Positions 19,638 to 30,943 of a stretch of DNA of 64,000 bases are shown here, in pieces. This DNA comes from Bradyrhizobium arachidis. GTDB lineage: Bacteria > Pseudomonadota > Alphaproteobacteria > Rhizobiales > Xanthobacteraceae. The stretch spans positions 5,642,001 through 5,706,000 of the forward strand of contig NZ_CP030050.1 of assembly GCF_015291705.1 (NCBI RefSeq), written 5' to 3'. The translations under genes and the position numbers were made by a program. Numbering within the stretch: the first letter of the stretch is position 1; each line of letters starts with the position of its first letter. The notes below the pieces were generated by a model. The model did not search any database. It was not told the origin of the DNA and saw only the letters and a program-made list of their open reading frames with translations.

Positions 19638-20849
19638 GTGGCCCTGATGCCGGTTTCTGACGCGCTTGCCGCGGTGCTTGCCGGCGCAGAGCCGCTGCCT
19701 GAAGAAATGCTCGCCCTCGACCAGGCCTTCCAGCGCGTGCTTGCCCACGACGTCGCGGCGCGGCGCACCCAGCCGCCGCAGGCGATGTCGGCGATGGATG
19801 GCTATGCGGTGCGTGCGGCCGACGCCGCCAAGATCGATTCCCAGCTTACCGTGATCGGCGAGGTCGCGGCGGGGCGGCCGTTTGCAGGATCGGTCGGCGC
19901 CGGCGAAGCCGTGCGGATCTTCACCGGCGGCGTCGTTCCCGACGGCGCAGACGCGATCGTGATCCAGGAGGACACGGTTGCGGACGGCAGGCGCATCACG
20001 ATCAAGGAAGCGGCCGTGACGGGACGACACATCCGCCCCGCCGGCGTCGATTTCAGCGAGGGCGACGTGCTGCTGCGCAAGGGCATCCGGCTGACGGAGC
20101 GCGACCTCGCGCTCGCCGCCGGCATGAATCACCCGTTTCTACCCGTCCACCGCCGCCCGAAGGTCGCGATTCTCGCCACCGGCGACGAGCTGGTGATGCC
20201 GGGCACCACGCCTGGCCCCGGCCAGATCGTCTATTCCAACGGCTATGCCCTGCACGCGCTCGCCCGCAGCGAGGGCGCCGATACCGTCGATCTCGGTGTT
20301 GCCGCCGATACCCTGGACGCCACCACCGCGGGCATACGCCGCGCCCGCGCGAGCGGCGCCGACATCCTGATCACCACCGGCGGCGCCTCGGTCGGCGACC
20401 ACGATCTGGTCCAGCAGGCGCTGAAGGCCGAGGGCACCGCGATGACGTTCTGGAAGATCGCGATGCGGCCCGGCAAGCCGATGATGCATGGAAGGTTGGC
20501 GGCGATGCGCGTGATCGGCCTGCCCGGCAATCCCGTGTCATCCTATGTGTGCGCCTTCCTGTTCATGGTGCCGCTGATTCGGGCGCTGTCGGGCCGCTCC
20601 GTGATTCACCATCGCCGCGAGCGCGCGGTGCTGGGCCGCGACGTCGGCGCCAACGACCAGCGCGAAGATTATCTGCGCGCACGCCTGGAGACGCGCGACG
20701 ACGGCACGCTGATCGCCCTTCCCGTCAATCACCAGGATTCCTCGCTGCTTGCGAATCTCGCTGCGGCACAGGCACTTCTCGTGCGCGCGCCGTTCGCGCC
20801 GAAGGCCGAAGCCGGCACACCTTGCGAGGTGCTGCGCCTGCCGGTCTGA
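19638..20849 (+). CDS. moeA: Molybdopterin molybdotransferase MoeA
   Basis: Inserts molybdate into adenylated molybdopterin, the last step of basic molybdenum cofactor synthesis. The 403-residue protein has AMSAMDGYAVRAAD near residue 55, the domain III motif ATGDELV, TTGGASVGDHD and GLPGNPVSSYV. GTG at 19638 has GGAG nine bases upstream and is preferred; ATG at 19647 would remove three residues. It precedes lexA by about 176 bases. moaC, usually adjacent, lies far upstream beyond the accessory block. Confidence 0.96.
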   Translation: MALMPVSDALAAVLAGAEPLPEEMLALDQAFQRVLAHDVAARRTQPPQAMSAMDGYAVRAADAAKIDSQLTVIGEVAAGRPFAGSVGAGEAVRIFTGGVVPDGADAIVIQEDTVADGRRITIKEAAVTGRHIRPAGVDFSEGDVLLRKGIRLTERDLALAAGMNHPFLPVHRRPKVAILATGDELVMPGTTPGPGQIVYSNGYALHALARSEGADTVDLGVAADTLDATTAGIRRARASGADILITTGGASVGDHDLVQQALKAEGTAMTFWKIAMRPGKPMMHGRLAAMRVIGLPGNPVSSYVCAFLFMVPLIRALSGRSVIHHRRERAVLGRDVGANDQREDYLRARLETRDDGTLIALPVNHQDSSLLANLAAAQALLVRAPFAPKAEAGTPCEVLRLPV

Positions 20850-20910
20850 ACGCGCTGGCCACACGCGTGACGCGAACTTTGTCGCGTTCACGGTAAATTA
20901 AGCAGTTGCG

Positions 20911-20951
20911 GAACATGTATCGAACATATAGTGTCCGTTCATGATTTGTTT
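20911..20951 (+). promoter_or_regulatory. LexA operator and promoter of lexA
   Basis: GAAC-N7-GAAC occupies 20911-20925, a perfect alphaproteobacterial SOS box. A second box, GTTC-N7-GTTT (20937-20951), has one mismatch and the opposite orientation. The first overlaps a candidate promoter (TTGCGG 20906-20911, TATAGT 20927-20932), consistent with LexA autorepression. The start codon is 75 bases further on. Confidence 0.88.
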
Positions 20952-21025
20952 CGAGCATGCAGCGGCTTATCGCTGAATTCAGCGTCTCGGAATCGAACGA
21001 CATCAACCGGGGGATTTTGGTCGAG

Positions 21026-21727
21026 ATGTTAACGCGCAAACAGTACGAGCTCCTGCGGTTCATCAGCGAGCGACTGAAGGAAAGCGGCGTACCGCCCTCC
21101 TTCGACGAGATGAAGGACGCGCTCGATCTGCGCTCGAAATCAGGCATCCATCGCCTGATCACCGCGCTCGAGGAGCGCGGCTTCATCCGCCGCCTGCCCA
21201 ACCGCGCCCGCGCCATCGAGGTGATCAAGCTGCCCGAGCTGCAGGCGGCCGCCGGCAATCGCCGCGGCTTCACGCCGAGCGTCATCGAGGGCAATCTCGG
21301 CAAGGTCCGCACGACCTCCAGCCCGCCTGCGGACGAGGGCGAGCGTCCCGTCGCGGTGCCGGTGATGGGCCGGATCGCGGCCGGCACGCCGATCGAGGCG
21401 TTGCAGACCCGCAGCCACACCATCAGCGTCCCGCCCGATATGCTCGGCTCGGGCGAGCACTACGCGCTCGAAGTGCGCGGCGATTCCATGGTGGAAGCCG
21501 GCATCCTCGACGGCGACATGGCGCTGATCCAGCGCAACGAGAGCGCCGACACCGGCGACATCGTGGTGGCGCTGATCGACGACGAGGAAGCGACCTTGAA
21601 ACGCTTCCGCCGCCGCGGCGCCTCGATCGCGCTCGAGCCCGCCAATGCGGCCTATGAGGTGCGCATCCTGCCGCCGAACCGGGTCAAGATTCAGGGCAAG
21701 CTGATCGGGCTTTATCGGAAGTACTGA
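21026..21727 (+). CDS. lexA: LexA SOS repressor
   Basis: Transcription repressor of DNA-damage genes that cleaves itself when RecA is activated. 233 residues: winged helix-turn-helix about 1-68 ([23 protein letters not shown]), linker about 70-110, then the S24 peptidase domain with cleavage site Ala119-Gly120, nucleophile Ser154 (RGDSMVEAG) and general base Lys192 (EATLKRF). ATG 21026 follows a GGGGGA ribosome site; an upstream in-frame ATG at 20957 would add 23 non-conserved residues. The operator lies just upstream. The same boxes appear at 62115-62147. Confidence 0.97.
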   Translation: MLTRKQYELLRFISERLKESGVPPSFDEMKDALDLRSKSGIHRLITALEERGFIRRLPNRARAIEVIKLPELQAAAGNRRGFTPSVIEGNLGKVRTTSSPPADEGERPVAVPVMGRIAAGTPIEALQTRSHTISVPPDMLGSGEHYALEVRGDSMVEAGILDGDMALIQRNESADTGDIVVALIDDEEATLKRFRRRGASIALEPANAAYEVRILPPNRVKIQGKLIGLYRKY

Positions 21728-21740
21728 TACCGCAAGTACT

Positions 21741-21761
21741 AAGCGCGCTGTCCGCGCGCTT
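21741..21761 (+). terminator. Hairpin after lexA
   Basis: AAGCGCGC (21741-21748) pairs perfectly with GCGCGCTT (21754-21761) across five bases, 13 bases beyond the lexA stop. No long T-run follows, so termination may be partial. Confidence 0.55.
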
Positions 21762-21929
21762 CGATCGGCATCGCCGACCAGAGATCGGAGCGGATGATTG
21801 TCCGCTCCCGCTGGATAGTCTTTCTGGTTTCGCGCAGATTATCCGGCCCCTCCTCTAGCGCTACATCCTCGCCACGCCGCACGAAGCAGCACCGCTCCGG
21901 ATCGGCTTTCGAAGGTTGGAGGAGATGTC

Positions 21930-22142
21930 ATGCGCAAGATCATCCTGAGCACAGTAGCAGCGGCGCTGATCGCAGCATCAGCATCGCAAGCCGTTGCCGC
22001 ACCATCGCACCGCCATGTCCGTAAGGAGACGGCCAAGGAAACGACCATGAGCGAGCAAGTCCGCAACGCGCGCAATGCGCTCACGCAACCATCACAACCG
22101 GTCTGGCCATACTCCGGTTGGTCGGCGCCGGCTGGCCACTGA
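21930..22142 (+). CDS. Small exported hypothetical protein (70 aa)
   Basis: A 70-residue protein with a clear signal peptide (KIILSTVAAALIAASASQ, cleavage likely after AVA at about residue 24). The mature part is short, His/Arg/Lys-rich at first and Pro/Trp-containing at the end (VWPYSGW). A GGAGGAG site lies upstream of the ATG. No domain is recognised; similar small periplasmic proteins are common in Bradyrhizobium. It stands alone between lexA and the next hypothetical gene. Confidence 0.75.
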   Translation: MRKIILSTVAAALIAASASQAVAAPSHRHVRKETAKETTMSEQVRNARNALTQPSQPVWPYSGWSAPAGH

Positions 22143-22336
22143 TACGCCCACCGAATGCACGAAAGCAGGCTTTGTTCCCGGGGGATTCGGGAAAGATAAT
22201 GTGATCGCACGCTGCGGCAGCGAGCCGCAGATTTGCCTATAACCGGGCAGACGCTATGATGCTTCCACTCTGATAGAGGCCTGCGCCTCGTAAGACAGAG
22301 GCGCGGGTTGCTATCTCCGCATGAGGAGCACCCACG

Positions 22337-22771
22337 ATGTGTGACTACAGCCTGCATGCCGTCGCATCGCGCCCTGCCGAGGTCGGCGAGACGATCGTGA
22401 CGACAACGTTCCGCGGCACCTCGACGCGCGGCTTTGCCTCCGCGGCCGATCCGACCGTCGCGGTCTGCCTGCTGCCGGGAACGGAGCTCGCCTTCGCCGA
22501 CAACGTCCGCTACGACAATCGCTGGATCTGGACGCGCACCGTCAACTCGCGTGTCGGCAAGTTCGGCAAGATTGATCCGCACATTCCCGATCGCCATCAT
22601 GACGCGATCGAATTCCCCGACGGCAAATACGTCCTGGTGACTCAGCTCGTCGAAGGCCAGCAGGCAACCGTGCTGCAACTGCCCGTGACCCAGCCGCTCG
22701 GCGAGCGCGAGCACAAGCCGCAGGTCAGTGCCGAGAACCGCCCGACAACGCCGCGTCTGCCGATCGGTTGA
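22337..22771 (+). CDS. Conserved hypothetical protein (144 aa)
   Basis: A soluble 144-residue protein without a signal peptide. It begins MCDYSLHAVASRPA and has a Thr-rich strand pattern (IVTTTFRGTSTRGFA) and a C-terminal Pro-rich tail; mostly beta-structure is likely. A GAGGAG site precedes the ATG. The leader contains a 7-base GC stem (22283-22289 with 22298-22304). I recognise the sequence type as a bradyrhizobial hypothetical but cannot assign a function. Confidence 0.75.
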   Translation: MCDYSLHAVASRPAEVGETIVTTTFRGTSTRGFASAADPTVAVCLLPGTELAFADNVRYDNRWIWTRTVNSRVGKFGKIDPHIPDRHHDAIEFPDGKYVLVTQLVEGQQATVLQLPVTQPLGEREHKPQVSAENRPTTPRLPIG

Positions 22772-22974
22772 AGCAGATATCCCCGGCCGCCAGGTCGGAG
22801 CCCGGAATTGAGATCGCCATCGCCGGCCGCGGCCGGCGACGTGGTGTTGTTTGTGTCTCTCGATATCCCACCTTCCCGTCGCACGAAGTTTGCGCGGCGC
22901 TGCCTGAATTTTGAACGTCCGTTTCACAGGCAAATGGCCGATGCTGTTCCGGCTTGGGACGGCGGACGGACTCG

Positions 22975-23916
22975 ATGAAAACCTTCATTCGTGTCGTTGA
23001 ACTCTGGGTGCCCGACAGGACGCGCATGCGTCTGGAATTCGGCGGCGGCCTCTACGGCGAAGGGCTGTCCGCGTTCAGGGCTGTGAGCGAAGATCTGCAC
23101 TTCGGATATGACGAGGGGCTCCCCGGCAAGGCCTGGGCGTCCGGCCACCCGGTGATCCTCACCAAATTCGCCAACTCCTATTTCAAACGGACCGACCAAG
23201 CCCTTGCAGCCGGTCTCACCTGCGGCGTCGCGGTGCCGGTCTTTGCAGGCGAATTCCTGCAAGCGGTGATGGTGCTGTTCTGCGGCGACGACGAGGCGCA
23301 TGTCGGCGCCATCGAGCTCTGGCACAACGACGCCGATACGTCCCACGAGATGAGGCTCGTCGACGGCTACTATGGCACCGCCGACATGTTCGAGTTCAAC
23401 TCCCGCCACACCAGGTTTCCGCGCGGCTTCGGCCTGCCCGGACGCACCTGGAAAGCGGGCCTGCCGCTGATCATCAAGGACCTGCACAACGCCAAGAGCT
23501 TTCTGCGCTGGGAGGACGCGGCCGAAGTCGGGATCAACCTCGGCGTCGGCATCCCCTACCGAGCCGGCACTGAGAAGACCTGGGTTCTGACATTCCTCTC
23601 CGCGCAGGCAACGCCGATTGCGCGGCGCTTCGAGATCTGGGTGCCGAACGAGATTCGTTCGGCGCTGGTCTTCCACGCCGGCGATTGTGGCGCGCAGACC
23701 GACCTCTCCGCGCTCTATGCGAACAAATCCATCGCCAGGAGCGAGGGCAGCATCGGCGGCGCCTGGGCCACCGGCATGCCCGCGCTCAATGACGATCTCG
23801 CGCATGACGGCTCGATCTCCGGCTCCGAGGCCCAAACAGCCGGACTGAGCCGGATGGTGGCGCTACCGGTGATCGGAGGTGCGGGACTCGACGCCGTGCT
23901 GGCCTGGTACTTGTAG
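22975..23916 (+). CDS. Protein of three tandem GAF-like repeats
   Basis: A 313-residue cytoplasmic protein built from three similar units of about 97 residues (about 8-104, 113-210, 218-313). Each starts with a (V/I/F)E(L/I)W strand and has a loop like GLPGxxWxxGxPxI (48-61, 153-166; weaker at 259-272) and then a G(V/I)xxPV/Y strand near its end. The motif resembles the GAF fold used for small-ligand sensing. No output domain or helix-turn-helix is attached. ATG 22975 is chosen over 22954 by the repeat start. It converges on comEC with a 9-base gap. Confidence 0.78.
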   Translation: MKTFIRVVELWVPDRTRMRLEFGGGLYGEGLSAFRAVSEDLHFGYDEGLPGKAWASGHPVILTKFANSYFKRTDQALAAGLTCGVAVPVFAGEFLQAVMVLFCGDDEAHVGAIELWHNDADTSHEMRLVDGYYGTADMFEFNSRHTRFPRGFGLPGRTWKAGLPLIIKDLHNAKSFLRWEDAAEVGINLGVGIPYRAGTEKTWVLTFLSAQATPIARRFEIWVPNEIRSALVFHAGDCGAQTDLSALYANKSIARSEGSIGGAWATGMPALNDDLAHDGSISGSEAQTAGLSRMVALPVIGGAGLDAVLAWYL

Positions 23917-23925
23917 CCGATCTGC

Positions 23926-26208
23926 TCAGTCATCGGCCTGCAAGTCGGCCTCGGACGGCGTTGCGTCCCGGTTGCGGAGCGTCGCCGCCTGCGGCGCAAG
24001 GCTCGTCCCGAAATCAGCCTCGCTCGCGATCGCCGGCGACCATGGACGGTCCGTGCCCCTCGCCTTCACTGCCTGGACCGCGAAGCCGTCGCCGCGATGT
24101 GTCAGGGCGAGCGCTCCTTGTGCGGCAAGACGCTGCCGGTCGACCACCATCGCCGCGCAATCCGGCGGCGCGGGCCTTGCCGTCACCACCAGTGCAGCGC
24201 GACTGCAATCATCCGCCAGCGCGTCGATCCGAAGGGACAGCGCCACCAGCCGCCCGTCGGCGAGCGGCGTGACGCAGCCGGCCTCGTCGCATGACCCGCC
24301 GTCAGCCAATGCGGCACTGCCGGCCTCGCGCGCATCGGCGTCGGCGGCGAGCCACTCCTTGAGCAGAAAACCGTCCTTGCTGGCCCTGATCAGATGCAGG
24401 CGCCCGTCCCTGCCCCGCACCGCGACGCTCTGGCCGTCCCCGGCAATCAGAATGTCGGGCTGGCGCGCCGCGAGGCCCCAGAGGATCGCCGCCAGCAGCA
24501 CCACGGCGCCGGACCAGCGCAGCGGCGTGCGCAACAAACCCATCACGATGACCCCGAGGCTCGCCGCGATCAGCGGGCCTATGCCGAAGGCCGGGATGCG
24601 GCCGACCGCGCCTGGCAAGCCCGCCACCCAGCGCGAGACTGCGATCATCCAGTCGATGCCGATCCCCATCAGCCACCAGAACACGCCGTCGAGCCCGAAC
24701 GGTGCCGCAAGCAGGCTCAATAGCCCGGCCGGCATGACCAGCGCCGAGACCACCGGCATGGCGCCGAGATTGGCGAGCACGCCGAACGGCGTGACGCGGT
24801 GGAAGTGGAAGGCGGCGTAGGGCGTGGTCGCAAGCCCCGCGATCAGCGAGGCCAGGAACAGCATCGCGATCTCGCGCCCGCCCCACAGCGCGATCCGCGC
24901 GGTCGTGGAATGATCGGGCGAGGCAAACAAATTGGGCATGCCGATCTGCACCAGCGCAACAAGTCCCAGCGTCGCGGCGAAGGACATTTGAAAACTCGGA
25001 TGCACAAGTGCTTCCGGCGCGACCGCGAGCACGATCAGCGCTGCCACGGCCAGCGTGCGGAACGTGATGGCCCGGCGGTCGACCATCACTGCGATCAGCA
25101 CCACCGCCGTCATGAAGAACGATCTTTGCGTCGCGACTTCCGCGCCCGACAGCAGCAGATAGAACGCCGCCGCGACCAGTGCCGCGGCCGCCGACCATTT
25201 CTTGATGGCGAAGCCGGCCGCAAGCCGCGGAATCAAGGCCAGCAGCGCGCGCACGGCGAAGAACACGACGCCGGCGACGACCGCCATGTGGTAGCCGGAG
25301 ATCGACAGCACATGCCCCAGCCCCGAGATGAACATGGCGTCATTGACGGGCGTCGAGATCGCATCGCGCCGACCGGTCAGCAGCGCCGTCGCGATGGCGC
25401 GATTGTCGCCCTCGAGCGTCGCGCGGATGCGCGCGTCGATCGCATCGCGCAGGCCCTGCATGAACGCGGCATAGCGCAGCCGCAGGCCACCGGTATCCGG
25501 TGGCACGGACGCCGTGATCGCGCCCATCACGAAGCCGGAGGCGCCGATGCCCTGGAAGAACAGGTCGCGCGAGAAATCGTAGCTGCCGGGTCGCACCGGC
25601 GAGATCGGCGGCAACAACCGCGCCTTCAGCTGCACGAAGCTGCCGACCTCGGGCGCGGTCCCCTTGCGCACCGACAAGCGCACGCGCTCGAGTTTTACAT
25701 CACTGCGCTGCGCCTCCATCGCGGTAACACGAAGGACAAAACGGTCGGTGCGCTCGCGGATGTCGCGGGTCTCGACGAAGCCCGACAGCGAGACCGAATA
25801 GAGCGGCTTTGCCAGCACCGTGTGCGCGATACGCGCCGTCTTCCAGGTCGCCACGGCCAGGCCGGCCGCGACCGTCGCGATCAGGAGCGCAGGCGCAAAC
25901 CACCGGCTCCGCCGCAACAGGACCGCACCACAGATGAGCGCGACCGCGGTGGCGGCAACGACCCACAGCACCGGCTCATGATCGGCCGCGAAGTACAGCG
26001 CGATGCCGCCGCCGAACGCGACAGGCACCCACGGCAACAGCCGCCCGGCGCCGGCCTCCGCGCGCGCCCATTCGCGCAGCGTCTCGACGATCGCGGGCCA
26101 AAGGCCGGAGCCCGCCGGCGCAAAGCCGCCCGCCGAGGCGGTTCGGCCCGTCGGCCAAGTTCCCGCGATCCCTTGCGAGACACGCTGCGGCCGGCCCGGC
26201 TCCGCCAT
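23926..26208 (-). CDS. comEC: ComEC/Rec2-family competence membrane protein
   Basis: A 760-residue inner-membrane protein of the family that forms the DNA-uptake channel in transformable bacteria. Hydrophobic N-terminal segments are followed by an OB-like periplasmic part (about 140-210), then the Competence domain with many helices (about 240-560; motif LGHVLSISGYHMAVVAG). The C-terminal region about 580-760 corresponds in place to the metallo-beta-lactamase domain but lacks the HxHxDH metal motif, so nuclease function there is unlikely. Its place after lexA and before gltX is the standard alphaproteobacterial one. Confidence 0.92.
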   Translation of the reverse strand: MAEPGRPQRVSQGIAGTWPTGRTASAGGFAPAGSGLWPAIVETLREWARAEAGAGRLLPWVPVAFGGGIALYFAADHEPVLWVVAATAVALICGAVLLRRSRWFAPALLIATVAAGLAVATWKTARIAHTVLAKPLYSVSLSGFVETRDIRERTDRFVLRVTAMEAQRSDVKLERVRLSVRKGTAPEVGSFVQLKARLLPPISPVRPGSYDFSRDLFFQGIGASGFVMGAITASVPPDTGGLRLRYAAFMQGLRDAIDARIRATLEGDNRAIATALLTGRRDAISTPVNDAMFISGLGHVLSISGYHMAVVAGVVFFAVRALLALIPRLAAGFAIKKWSAAAALVAAAFYLLLSGAEVATQRSFFMTAVVLIAVMVDRRAITFRTLAVAALIVLAVAPEALVHPSFQMSFAATLGLVALVQIGMPNLFASPDHSTTARIALWGGREIAMLFLASLIAGLATTPYAAFHFHRVTPFGVLANLGAMPVVSALVMPAGLLSLLAAPFGLDGVFWWLMGIGIDWMIAVSRWVAGLPGAVGRIPAFGIGPLIAASLGVIVMGLLRTPLRWSGAVVLLAAILWGLAARQPDILIAGDGQSVAVRGRDGRLHLIRASKDGFLLKEWLAADADAREAGSAALADGGSCDEAGCVTPLADGRLVALSLRIDALADDCSRAALVVTARPAPPDCAAMVVDRQRLAAQGALALTHRGDGFAVQAVKARGTDRPWSPAIASEADFGTSLAPQAATLRNRDATPSEADLQADD

Positions 26209-26304
26209 CCCCTAGCACCCTGCGATACGCGACGGGTGCCGAGGCTACCGGAACGTGCAGGCGGACGAATAGCGGTACGGATCAGGAACGGACGGAGGCC
26301 CGCC

Positions 26305-26538
26305 CTACTTTTCCTCTTCCATCGTCACAGCGACATCCGCTTTCGCCGACAGGCGCACCTTGTTGCCTTCGACGTCGGCAACGAGGCCCTTGTCGATGAA
26401 GTGATGGTGCCCCTTGTGGCTGCCCTCGCCGCTGTCCTTCTTGGTCAGCTTGATGCGATTGCCCTCGACCCGGTCGACGGTGCCGATGTGGACGCCGTCG
26501 GCGCCGATGACTTCCATATGCTCTGCGATGTTCTGCAT
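26305..26538 (-). CDS. DUF2171 domain protein
   Basis: A 77-residue acidic/basic protein with the DUF2171 pattern: HMEVIGADGVHIGTVDRVEG, then KLTKKDSGEG, HHHFIDKGLVADVEG and a short beta tail ending EEEK. This is a PRC-barrel-like small beta fold of unknown role. The start at 26538 (MQNIAEHMEV) matches the family; the longer frame upstream is encoded by the adjacent palindromic repeat and is not credible. It stands alone. Confidence 0.85.
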   Translation of the reverse strand: MQNIAEHMEVIGADGVHIGTVDRVEGNRIKLTKKDSGEGSHKGHHHFIDKGLVADVEGNKVRLSAKADVAVTMEEEK

Positions 26539-26594
26539 GGCGGATCCTTGGTTGGGAATCCATCTCAACGCAGCCGACGCGCGTTCGTTTCCAT

Positions 26595-26696
26595 CGTCAT
26601 TCCGGGACGCGCCCCTTGGCGCGAGCCCGGAATCCATAACCACGAGCCGGAATTATGGATTCCGGGCCCGGCCCTTCGGGCCATCCCGGAATGACG
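26595..26696. repeat. Nested palindromic repeat element
   Basis: Outer arms 26595-26607 and 26684-26696 are perfect inverted 13-mers (CGTCATTCCGGGA). Inner arms 26625-26639 and 26653-26667 are perfect 15-mers (GCCCGGAATCCATAA). A further small stem surrounds CCCTTCGGG (about 26672-26680). The CGTCATTCCGGG core is typical of intergenic repeats scattered through rhizobial genomes. It lies between the starts and stops of two minus-strand genes. Confidence 0.8.
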
Positions 26697-26717
26697 GAGC
26701 CAATGGAATACGGTGCG

Positions 26718-27104
26718 CTAGATCAGCGGCAGCTGCGACGAGGCGTGGTGATTGACGATCTTCCAGTCGCCGTCCTCGCGCATGATGACCCAGCTCATCT
26801 TGACGATGAGATCGTCCCGCTCGCCTGCGAGGTCGAACGTGATGGTGGCTGCCATGTTGATCAGGTCAGGGCCGGCCTGCGCCGCGTTCACCTCGGAAAA
26901 GGCCGCAGATGGCTTGCGCCAGCGCGGCAGGCCGTTGAAGTAATCGGCAACGCCGTCCCTGCCCTGATAGAGCTTTGGATTCGAGCCGAAGAAGAAGGCA
27001 TTCTTCGCATAGAGCGACGACAGCGCGCCGGCGTCGAGCGTTGCGAAGCCGGCGCACCATTTCGCGATGATGGCGGAAACGATGGCGTCGGCTTCACTAC
27101 TCAT
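26718..27104 (-). CDS. SnoaL-like / NTF2-fold protein
   Basis: A 128-residue cone-shaped alpha+beta (NTF2/SnoaL) protein of the SgcJ/EcaC type. The pattern fits: N-terminal helices (DAIVSAIIAKWCAGFATLDA), LYAKNAFFFGSNP, a GRDGVADYF helix and the strands WVIMREDGDWKIVNHHASS. Such proteins bind or isomerise small hydrophobic ligands, but the substrate here is unknown. It starts with ATG at 27104 and ends near the repeat element. It is 9 bases downstream of glnS and could be co-transcribed. Confidence 0.85.
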   Translation of the reverse strand: MSSEADAIVSAIIAKWCAGFATLDAGALSSLYAKNAFFFGSNPKLYQGRDGVADYFNGLPRWRKPSAAFSEVNAAQAGPDLINMAATITFDLAGERDDLIVKMSWVIMREDGDWKIVNHHASSQLPLI

Positions 27105-27113
27105 CTCAGATCC

Positions 27114-28790
<1,677 letters not shown>

Positions 28791-28869
28791 TACGAAAATC
28801 CTGTAGGGAAATCAGCGGCCCTTCTGCCAAATTCGTGCCGAAAGGCCAAGCCCCATGGCAGCCCCCCGA

Positions 28870-29445
28870 TCAAACTTCGGCGATCCTGGTGCGGACGCGT
28901 TCGACAAAGGCCGCCCGGGACGCCGGGGTGGAACGATCCATATCGTAGTGCGCCAGATAGAACGAGCGAACACCGGCGCCGCACATCGGCTTCAGCGCAC
29001 GAAACAGGACTTTGCGGCCGGGGTCTTGCATGACAATCCGGGTCAGCCACCAGGGCGAGCCGTAGCTCGTCACGACGCCGAACGTTCGAATGTTGGTGAG
29101 CAACGGCCTGATACGCCCGCCCTTCAGATCGTGGGTAAACGCCGTTCCTGGCGCCCAGACCCGGTCAAAATAGCCCTTGAGCATGGCAGGCATCGAAAAC
29201 GACCAATGTGGGAAGCAGAAGATGATGCCGTCGATGCGCCGCAAATCCGCAATGAGGCGTGCCACCGCACCCTCGGTATAGGAGCCCTGATAGTAGCTAC
29301 GCCGCTCCGCCTCGGTCATCGCGGCACGGTAAAGGTCGGTCGCGATCACCTCATGCCGGCGCTTCAGCGTCTCGACGATGGTTTGGAACAGCGCGTGATT
29401 GTAGCTGTCCGCGAGTGGATGGCTATGAACCACCTGGATTAGCAT
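28870..29445 (-). CDS. NAD(P)H-dependent oxidoreductase, flavodoxin fold
   Basis: A 191-residue FMN protein of the KefF/MdaB/NQO1-like family. It has [15 protein letters not shown] (phosphate-binding loop region), [21 protein letters not shown] (the substrate/flavin loop) and SYGSPWW near the C-terminus. Probable role: two-electron reduction of quinones or similar compounds. The ATG at 29445 has a GGGAGA ribosome site and is preferred over a TTG two codons upstream. It is divergent from gltX with about 67 bases between. Confidence 0.87.
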   Translation of the reverse strand: MLIQVVHSHPLADSYNHALFQTIVETLKRRHEVIATDLYRAAMTEAERRSYYQGSYTEGAVARLIADLRRIDGIIFCFPHWSFSMPAMLKGYFDRVWAPGTAFTHDLKGGRIRPLLTNIRTFGVVTSYGSPWWLTRIVMQDPGRKVLFRALKPMCGAGVRSFYLAHYDMDRSTPASRAAFVERVRTRIAEV

Positions 29446-29512
29446 TGGCAAAATCTCCCAACCCTATGATACACGGTCGCCCCACACCTTGACCGTCCCA
29501 GCTCACTATCGA

Positions 29513-30943
29513 ATGACCACACCTCAAATCGTCACCCGCTTCGCTCCCTCCCCGACCGGCTTCCTCCATATTGGGGGTGCCCGCACGGCGCTGTTCAACT
29601 GGCTCTATGCGAAGAAGCACGGCGGCAAGATGCTGCTCCGGATCGAGGACACCGACCGGGAGCGCTCCACGGAAGCCGCGATCGGCGCCATCCTCGACGG
29701 CTTGAGGTGGCTCGAGCTCGGCTGGGACGGCGAGGTCATCTACCAGTTCAGCCGCGCCGCGCGCCACCGCGAGGTCGCCGAGCAGCTGCTCGCCGACGGC
29801 AAGGCCTATCGCTGCTACGCCACCGCCGAGGAGCTGACCGCAATGCGCGAGAAGGCGCGCGCGGAGGGCCGCACCCGCCTCTATGACGGCATGTGGCGCG
29901 ACCGCGATCCGGCAACCGCGCCTGCCGACGTCAAGCCGACCATCCGACTGCGCGCCCCGCAGACCGGCGAGACCGTGATCGAGGATCAGGTCCAGGGCCG
30001 CGTGGTCTGGCAGAACGAGAATCTCGACGATCTCGTGCTGCTGCGCGGCGATGGCAACCCGACCTACATGCTCGCGGTGGTGGTGGACGACCACGACATG
30101 GGCGTCACCCACGTCATCCGCGGCGATGACCATCTGATCAACGCCGCCCGCCAGAAGCAGATCTATGATGCGATGGGCTGGGCGCTGCCGAGCATGTCCC
30201 ACATCCCGCTGATCCACGGCCCGGACGGCTCAAAACTCTCCAAGCGCCACGGCGCGCTCGGCGTCGATGCCTACCGCGCCATGGGATACCTCCCGGCCGC
30301 GCTGCGCAACTACCTCGTCCGGCTCGGCTGGAGCCATGGTGACCAGGAAATCTTCTCGACCGAGGAGATGATCGCCGCGTTCGATCTCGCCAATGTCGGC
30401 CGCGCCGCCGCCCGGTTCGATTTCGCCAAGCTGGAAAACCTCAACGGCCACTACATCCGCAATGCCGACGATCAATCGCTCGTGAAGATGTTCGAGGACG
30501 TGCTCGACCACGTCGTGCCGGCCCGCGACGATATCAAGGCCAAGTTGAACGACACCACGCGGGCGCAACTGCTCAAGGCCATGCTGGCCCTCAAGGAGCG
30601 CGCCAAGACGCTGATCGAGCTGATCGACGGCGCCTATTTCATCTTCGCCGACCGGCCTCTGGAGCTCGATCCCAAGGCGGCCGCCCTGCTCACGCCGGAA
30701 AACCGCAAGCTGATCGGCCAGCTTCATTCCGCGCTGGAGAAAGTCGACACCTGGAGCGGCGCAACCACCGAAGCCGCACTGCGTACCTTTGCCGAGGAAA
30801 AAAGTCTCAAGCTCGGCGCGGTCGCCCAGCCCTTGCGGGCGGCGCTGACCGGCCGCACCACGTCGCCTGGTATATTTGAGGTTTTGGACGTGCTGGGACG
30901 CCAGGAGAGCCTTGGCCGTCTTAAGGATCAGGCCAAGGAATAG
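29513..30943 (+). CDS. gltX: Glutamate--tRNA ligase
   Basis: Attaches glutamate to tRNA-Glu. The 476-residue class I synthetase has the HIGH motif in [16 protein letters not shown] and the KMSKS motif in [10 protein letters not shown]; the C-terminal half is the helical anticodon-binding domain. ATG 29513 starts the conserved N-terminus; an in-frame TTG at 29489 would add eight residues. It is followed by gltA after about 157 bases, the usual order in rhizobia. Confidence 0.97.
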   Translation: MTTPQIVTRFAPSPTGFLHIGGARTALFNWLYAKKHGGKMLLRIEDTDRERSTEAAIGAILDGLRWLELGWDGEVIYQFSRAARHREVAEQLLADGKAYRCYATAEELTAMREKARAEGRTRLYDGMWRDRDPATAPADVKPTIRLRAPQTGETVIEDQVQGRVVWQNENLDDLVLLRGDGNPTYMLAVVVDDHDMGVTHVIRGDDHLINAARQKQIYDAMGWALPSMSHIPLIHGPDGSKLSKRHGALGVDAYRAMGYLPAALRNYLVRLGWSHGDQEIFSTEEMIAAFDLANVGRAAARFDFAKLENLNGHYIRNADDQSLVKMFEDVLDHVVPARDDIKAKLNDTTRAQLLKAMLALKERAKTLIELIDGAYFIFADRPLELDPKAAALLTPENRKLIGQLHSALEKVDTWSGATTEAALRTFAEEKSLKLGAVAQPLRAALTGRTTSPGIFEVLDVLGRQESLGRLKDQAKE

